Source: D37C17 sp964551815 (GTDB lineage: Bacteria > Fidelibacterota > Marinisomatia > SCGC-AAA003-L08 > D37C17). Taken from it: a stretch of DNA of 64,000 bases. The translations under genes were made by a program, and so were the position numbers. This document shows, in pieces, positions 60,366-64,000 of this stretch. The stretch covers positions 1 to 64,000 of the forward strand of contig CAZKEL010000003.1 of NCBI GenBank assembly GCA_964551815.1, in the 5' to 3' direction. Within the stretch, counting starts at the first letter, position 1; each line of letters starts with the position of its first letter. Below the pieces are notes generated by a model. That model did not search any database. It was not told where the DNA came from and worked only from the letters and a program-made list of their open reading frames with translations.

Positions 60366-61728
60366 TTACCCTGCACGATTCATTCGCAGCTCTATTCTCC
60401 TGGCATTTTGGGCAGGAGTCAACCTTGGTGCTCATGTAGCTTTTACGGTTGGTTTTGATTTCCCTTTAGGTCCCGGTTATTACGCATATATCCAAACCCA
60501 TGGATATATGCAGCTCATGGGATGGACAGGCTGTTTCATCATTGGTGTTTCCCTGATCTTTCTATCCAAATTGGCACATATTCCTTTTAGGCATCTTCAT
60601 TTTATCCCACTCATATATTATAGTATGCTGGGGGGATTAATTCTCCGCTTCCTTTGTCATTCTATTCATCCATATCTTCAAAACAGTCATTATTTTCTTT
60701 TTACTTCAGCAGGGATTATAGTTTCAGGTATCTCAGTATTTATCGCAGTGATATTGTATGGGTATTTCTTAATTCAGGTATATCAATCATTGAATCCTGG
60801 CCAAAAAAAGGAAAACAGGGACATCCGGATTTTGATTTTGATTAAGCTGTTGGGTTGGATATTTTTTTCACTGGGAATCGTAATTCTTGAAATAAATATG
60901 GTGATACAAAATTCACTTTCTTTCCTGCAAAACTGGCATATTATTTTTGTAGAATTATTTATACATTTCACCATTCTCTCCATTTGTATTGCCGTGAGTA
61001 TTCGTGCCCTTCCTCTATTTATGCGTCTGCCTGCAATTGACTGGAATGTGAAACAATTTTCCAAAATCTATGCTGTTATACTTTCTCTTTTCTTCTGCAG
61101 TTTTGCGCTGTCAGAATTTGCCCCTTTGCAATGGCTAGTTCCTTTTAAACATGGTTTCGCCATAGTGAAGGATATTCTCTTGATCTGGTTTATAATTAAA
61201 CTGAATATTTTATTCAAATTCAAAAAACCTTGGACAGAAAACCAATCAGAAGAAAGAGTGAGTAGAAAAAAACCGTCACGATTGTATTATCCCGATTATG
61301 GTGAATTCGGCAGGTTTGAATACCTGATCAAATCCGCTTTTGTTTGGTTGATTATAGGACTTTCCCTGGATGCCTTGGTTCAATCAAGTGCATTGCTAAA
61401 TATGAAGGTAGAAATCAGTCTTGACGGCATTCGTCATATAATTTTAGCAGGTTTTACTTCTTTGTTGATAATGGGGATGGCAGTGCGTATGGTTCCCGGA
61501 TTATTAGGCAAAAAAGGAATAGAACATCCTAATAGAGTTCCATACCTTGCAGCTTTAGTAAATATTGCTGTTATATGCAGAACTTTACTGCTAATCCTGC
61601 CTGAATCTTTTTACAGTTCTTTTCCTCATATGGGGATTATCTTGTTGCGTATGTATGGTGTTTCAGGCATTCTATTTCTTTCTGGTTTGGGGTTGTTTTA
61701 TTATATGATGAAACCGGTGCTGAAATAG
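60337..61728 (+). CDS. nnrS: NnrS-family membrane protein, probably starting at CTG
   Basis: About 463 residues and 12 transmembrane helices. The conserved stretch IQTHGYMQLMGW and the later HIILAGFTSLLIMGMAVRMV are NnrS signatures. The first in-frame ATG codons (about 60499-60508) come after the first helix and after that conserved His. The open frame continues upstream as NSYPARFIRSSILLAF, with no ATG, GTG or TTG until a stop at 60334. A CTG at 60337 follows AAAAGGA by four bases and is the best candidate start. NnrS proteins relate to nitrogen-oxide stress. Confidence 0.75.
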   Translation: MTKKFPVLNSYPARFIRSSILLAFWAGVNLGAHVAFTVGFDFPLGPGYYAYIQTHGYMQLMGWTGCFIIGVSLIFLSKLAHIPFRHLHFIPLIYYSMLGGLILRFLCHSIHPYLQNSHYFLFTSAGIIVSGISVFIAVILYGYFLIQVYQSLNPGQKKENRDIRILILIKLLGWIFFSLGIVILEINMVIQNSLSFLQNWHIIFVELFIHFTILSICIAVSIRALPLFMRLPAIDWNVKQFSKIYAVILSLFFCSFALSEFAPLQWLVPFKHGFAIVKDILLIWFIIKLNILFKFKKPWTENQSEERVSRKKPSRLYYPDYGEFGRFEYLIKSAFVWLIIGLSLDALVQSSALLNMKVEISLDGIRHIILAGFTSLLIMGMAVRMVPGLLGKKGIEHPNRVPYLAALVNIAVICRTLLLILPESFYSSFPHMGIILLRMYGVSGILFLSGLGLFYYMMKPVLK

Positions 61729-61878
61729 GAACTTGTTATTTTAGGAACCAGGCATCCATACACGAATGCAGAAAGGCAGGGATGGAGAAGGGATTAAAGA
61801 AAAGACAAATGGGACGCCCTGATTAGGGAATGGTGAATTTCAGATTTCAATTGAACATTGAGTAGGTATAGTTTCACT

Positions 61879-61941
61879 ACCATTGACCATTGACCATTGA
61901 TCATTGACTATTGACTATTGACTATTGACCAATGACTAATT
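61879..61941 (+). repeat. Heptanucleotide tandem repeat
   Basis: Nine successive 7-base units (ACCATTG three times, ATCATTG, ACTATTG three times, ACCAATG, ACTAATT) fill the gap to the malic enzyme stop. The heptamer period is the same as in the array at 16286. The rest of the 217-base gap (61729-61945) holds no gene that I can see. Confidence 0.85.
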
Positions 61942-61945
61942 CCCC

Positions 61946-63610
61946 TCACACATAAGAAGGATAGACGGGTTGAAAGGCATGCTCCTGAATTGAATTTTTT
62001 AAGTCTGGTGGTTCCTTTATTTGTGCCAGTTTTGAGTCAAAGGCATAGCGGGCAACTGCATGAGCAATGTTTAAAGAAATTTCTCTAATTGAATTTAATG
62101 CAGGGTAAAGTCTACCGGATTTCAAATCATTATCTGTAACCATTTCAGCTAAAGTTTCTGCGGCTTTGATAAACATTTCTTCAGGGATATGTTTGGGTTT
62201 TGACATAACTGCTCCAAATCCCAGCCCGGGGAATATATAAGCATTGTTACCCTGACCGGGGATGAAATGTTTTCCCTCAACGGACACAGGGGCAAATGGA
62301 CTGCCACTGGCAAAAATTGCCCTGCCTTCTGACCAATGATAGGCCTGTTCTGCAGTACATTCTGATTTACTGGTAGGATTGGATAAAGCAAAGATGATGG
62401 GGCGATCAATTAATGCTGCCAATTTCTTTACAACGTTCTCTGTAAAAGTATTCCCGATTCCTGAAACACCAATAATTGCAGTAGGCTTCACCATTTCAAT
62501 AATTCTTGAAAAATCAGATTCATTTTCAAATGATTGGGCGTATTTCTGCTTTTGAGGGGTTAGGGATGTACGATTTTGAGTAACCAATCCTTTAGAATCA
62601 ACCAGGATAATATTTCTGCAAGCATCCTCCTTTTTTACACCTGAGTCAATCATATTTCGAACTAATAAATCTCCAATACCAATGGCAGCAGACCCTGCAC
62701 CTAAAAACAGAAAACGATGATCGGAAATAGCTGTGTTTAAGATCCGCATGGCGGAGAATATTCCTGCCAGAACTACAGCCGCTGTTCCCTGAATGTCATC
62801 ATTAAAGGTACAATAGGACTGTTGATAGCGCTGCAATAAACGATGGGCATTTCGATTTGCAAAATCTTCGAACTGAACCAGTACACCGGGGAAAACATGA
62901 GAAGCAGCTTCCATAAATTCATCCATAAGTGCATCATAAGAATCTCCTTCCATTCTGTGTTGTCGCAACCCGATATAAAGGGGGTCCTGCAGCAATTCTT
63001 CATTATTGGTACCTACATCAATGGTAATGGGCAAGGTTTTCCCGGGGTGTACCCCTGCACAAACAGAGTAAAGGGATAATTTTCCTATGGGTATGCCCAT
63101 GCCGTCAGCTCCTAAATCTCCCAGCCCTAAAATGCGTTCGCCATCTGTTACAACAATAACATCCACGTCTCTTTGGGGCCAGTTGCAGAGAATTTTTTCT
63201 ACAGATCCTTTATCTCCTGCAGAAATATATAGTCCCCGGGGTCTTCTGAATATATGGCCAAATTCCATACAGGCACGCCCAACTGTGGGAGTATAAATGA
63301 TAGGCATAAATTCTTCGATATGATCCATTAATAGGCTGTAAAACAATGTCTCATTTCTATCCTGCAGGGAAGTGAGATAGATATATTTATCCATGTCTGT
63401 TTCCTGAATACGAACTGCAGAAAGTACCTTCATTTTTTGTTCTTCAATATTCAAAATATGGGGTGGAAGCAATCCCTCTAACTGCAGTAATTTCCGCTCT
63501 TTCTCAGAAAAGGCTGTCCCCTTATTCAGAAGAGGATTCTGAAGCAATTCTTTTCCTTTAGGGAAGGTAAGTCCCCTCAATACCTGACGATTAGAATTTT
63601 TACCATTCAT
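61946..63610 (-). CDS. maeA: Malic enzyme (NAD-type, MaeA/SfcA-like)
   Basis: 554 residues. PIIYTPTVGRACMEFGHI is the opening malic-enzyme signature, GLGDLGADGMGIPIGKLSLY follows, then FNDDIQGTAAVVLAG with the metal-binding Asp pair and FLGAGSAAIGIGDLL for NAD binding. Length fits the ~560-residue NAD-linked form. It converts malate to pyruvate and CO2, next to a pyruvate:ferredoxin oxidoreductase-like gene, so both act at the pyruvate node. Confidence 0.95.
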   Translation of the reverse strand: MNGKNSNRQVLRGLTFPKGKELLQNPLLNKGTAFSEKERKLLQLEGLLPPHILNIEEQKMKVLSAVRIQETDMDKYIYLTSLQDRNETLFYSLLMDHIEEFMPIIYTPTVGRACMEFGHIFRRPRGLYISAGDKGSVEKILCNWPQRDVDVIVVTDGERILGLGDLGADGMGIPIGKLSLYSVCAGVHPGKTLPITIDVGTNNEELLQDPLYIGLRQHRMEGDSYDALMDEFMEAASHVFPGVLVQFEDFANRNAHRLLQRYQQSYCTFNDDIQGTAAVVLAGIFSAMRILNTAISDHRFLFLGAGSAAIGIGDLLVRNMIDSGVKKEDACRNIILVDSKGLVTQNRTSLTPQKQKYAQSFENESDFSRIIEMVKPTAIIGVSGIGNTFTENVVKKLAALIDRPIIFALSNPTSKSECTAEQAYHWSEGRAIFASGSPFAPVSVEGKHFIPGQGNNAYIFPGLGFGAVMSKPKHIPEEMFIKAAETLAEMVTDNDLKSGRLYPALNSIREISLNIAHAVARYAFDSKLAQIKEPPDLKNSIQEHAFQPVYPSYV

Positions 63611-63640
63611 TTTAATTTTAGTATTTATTGACTGATAAAT

Positions 63641-64000
63641 TTAAATAAAACCTGCTAATTCCTGCAGGAAGTTCCAATTTTGAAGTCGTTCTTTCTGGGT
63701 CTCAAATAAAACGGAGAGTGGGGTACCATCTTTATCAAAATTGTGGGCAAACCGGTTTTCTGTTCGTGCGAATCTAATAAAATTATATGCCTCTCCTGAT
63801 CTTGGGTCAGAATACCAATCTTCCTTTTTGGCAGGATTTCCCTGAAGAGAAAGACGATCAATTATGCGTTTACCTTTTTGGGGATCATATTGAAAAATGG
63901 GGAACACTCTGCAGTCCACTGCCAGTTTTGCCTGGTGGTAAGAACGGTCATCTGCTATGCCGTGTTCAGGTTGACAGGATGTATAGACATTAATCACTGA
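63641..64000 (-). CDS. C-terminal part of a pyruvate:ferredoxin oxidoreductase-like enzyme
   Basis: Only the last ~119 residues are in the window; the frame is open to the right edge. VYTSCQPEHGIADDRSYHQA and AVDCRVFPIFQYDPQKG match the C-terminal region of large 2-oxoacid:ferredoxin oxidoreductases. The rest of the gene, with the thiamine and iron-sulfur domains, must lie beyond the window. It is co-oriented with malic enzyme, 30 bases upstream. Confidence 0.8.
   Translation of the reverse strand, partial: SVINVYTSCQPEHGIADDRSYHQAKLAVDCRVFPIFQYDPQKGKRIIDRLSLQGNPAKKEDWYSDPRSGEAYNFIRFARTENRFAHNFDKDGTPLSVLFETQKERLQNWNFLQELAGFI

Noticed and set aside
60508..61728. NnrS starting at the in-frame ATG at 60508
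   Set aside because: It would delete the first helix and the conserved His of HGYMQ, and conserved sequence continues upstream in frame.
1..64000. tRNA genes, rRNA genes, CRISPR arrays, insertion sequences or prophage
   Set aside because: I looked through the gaps and found no cloverleaf, repeat-spacer pattern, transposase or integrase that I could support; a tRNAscan or Infernal run could still find something missed.

Overview
The window is a compact stretch of about 64 kb from a bacterial chromosome with low to moderate GC. There are no rRNA or tRNA genes, insertion sequences, phage genes or CRISPR arrays that I can see. The best guess for the host is the FCB group, most likely Marinimicrobia (SAR406 / Neomarinimicrobiota) or a close relative. 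The clues are a PorD-type DUF4835 protein, a very large secreted BNR/VPS10-repeat protein ending in a dockerin-like domain, TonB-dependent receptors with an N-terminal carboxypeptidase-regulatory domain, and an amino-acid style close to that lineage. This is inference; a 16S or marker-gene search would settle it.

Layout. 1-4938 (minus): a packed operon with a class V aminotransferase, an MscS channel, a DUF4442 thioesterase-like protein, a DadA-like FAD oxidoreductase and an esterase. 5089-8073 (minus): a protein-thiocarboxylate cysteine biosynthesis operon (cysM, a JAMM peptidase, and a CysO-MoeB-rhodanese fusion). Its leader encodes a 23-residue peptide with four consecutive Cys codons, followed by an intrinsic terminator: a classical-looking cysteine attenuator. 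8106-19066: a quinone-reductase-like MDR, ligA, PorD-like, EnvC-like and HolB-like proteins, and the dockerin-bearing secreted protein. 19067-22998 (minus): a first aa3-type cytochrome oxidase. 23133-34745: an M3 peptidase and a full phosphate regulon (phoU, pstBAC, a porin, pstS, phoR, phoB) divergent from a Na/Pi symporter with its own PhoU-like partner.

35053-41053 (plus): a second aa3-type oxidase operon with two CoxIII subunits, a degenerate SCO protein and a four-cysteine FNR-type regulator. 41098-44268 (minus): a TonB receptor with two His/acid-rich partners, probably for metal uptake. 44339-61728: an anaerobic nitrogen-oxide respiration island. It holds hemN, two Rrf2 regulators, napAGHBFD, an outer-membrane porin, two octaheme HAO-family cytochromes, a tetraheme c554-like cytochrome, a Rieske/cytochrome b/nonaheme cytochrome complex and an NnrS-family protein that needs a non-ATG start. 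61946-64000 (minus): malic enzyme and the C-terminus of a pyruvate:ferredoxin-oxidoreductase-like enzyme.

Taken together the genes describe a quinone-based respirer that can switch between oxygen (two terminal oxidases) and nitrate. Nitrite or hydroxylamine is probably handled by the octaheme cytochromes. The oxygen, NO or redox switch is read by an Fe-S FNR protein and Fe-S Rrf2 proteins. The most noteworthy observations are the polycysteine leader/attenuator on the cysteine operon and the internal Gly-Gly carrier fusion it controls. Next are the nap-HAO-c554-bc island, the shared R-K (not R-R) Tat motifs, and a recurrent TARGA-N8-TCYTA dyad near redox genes.
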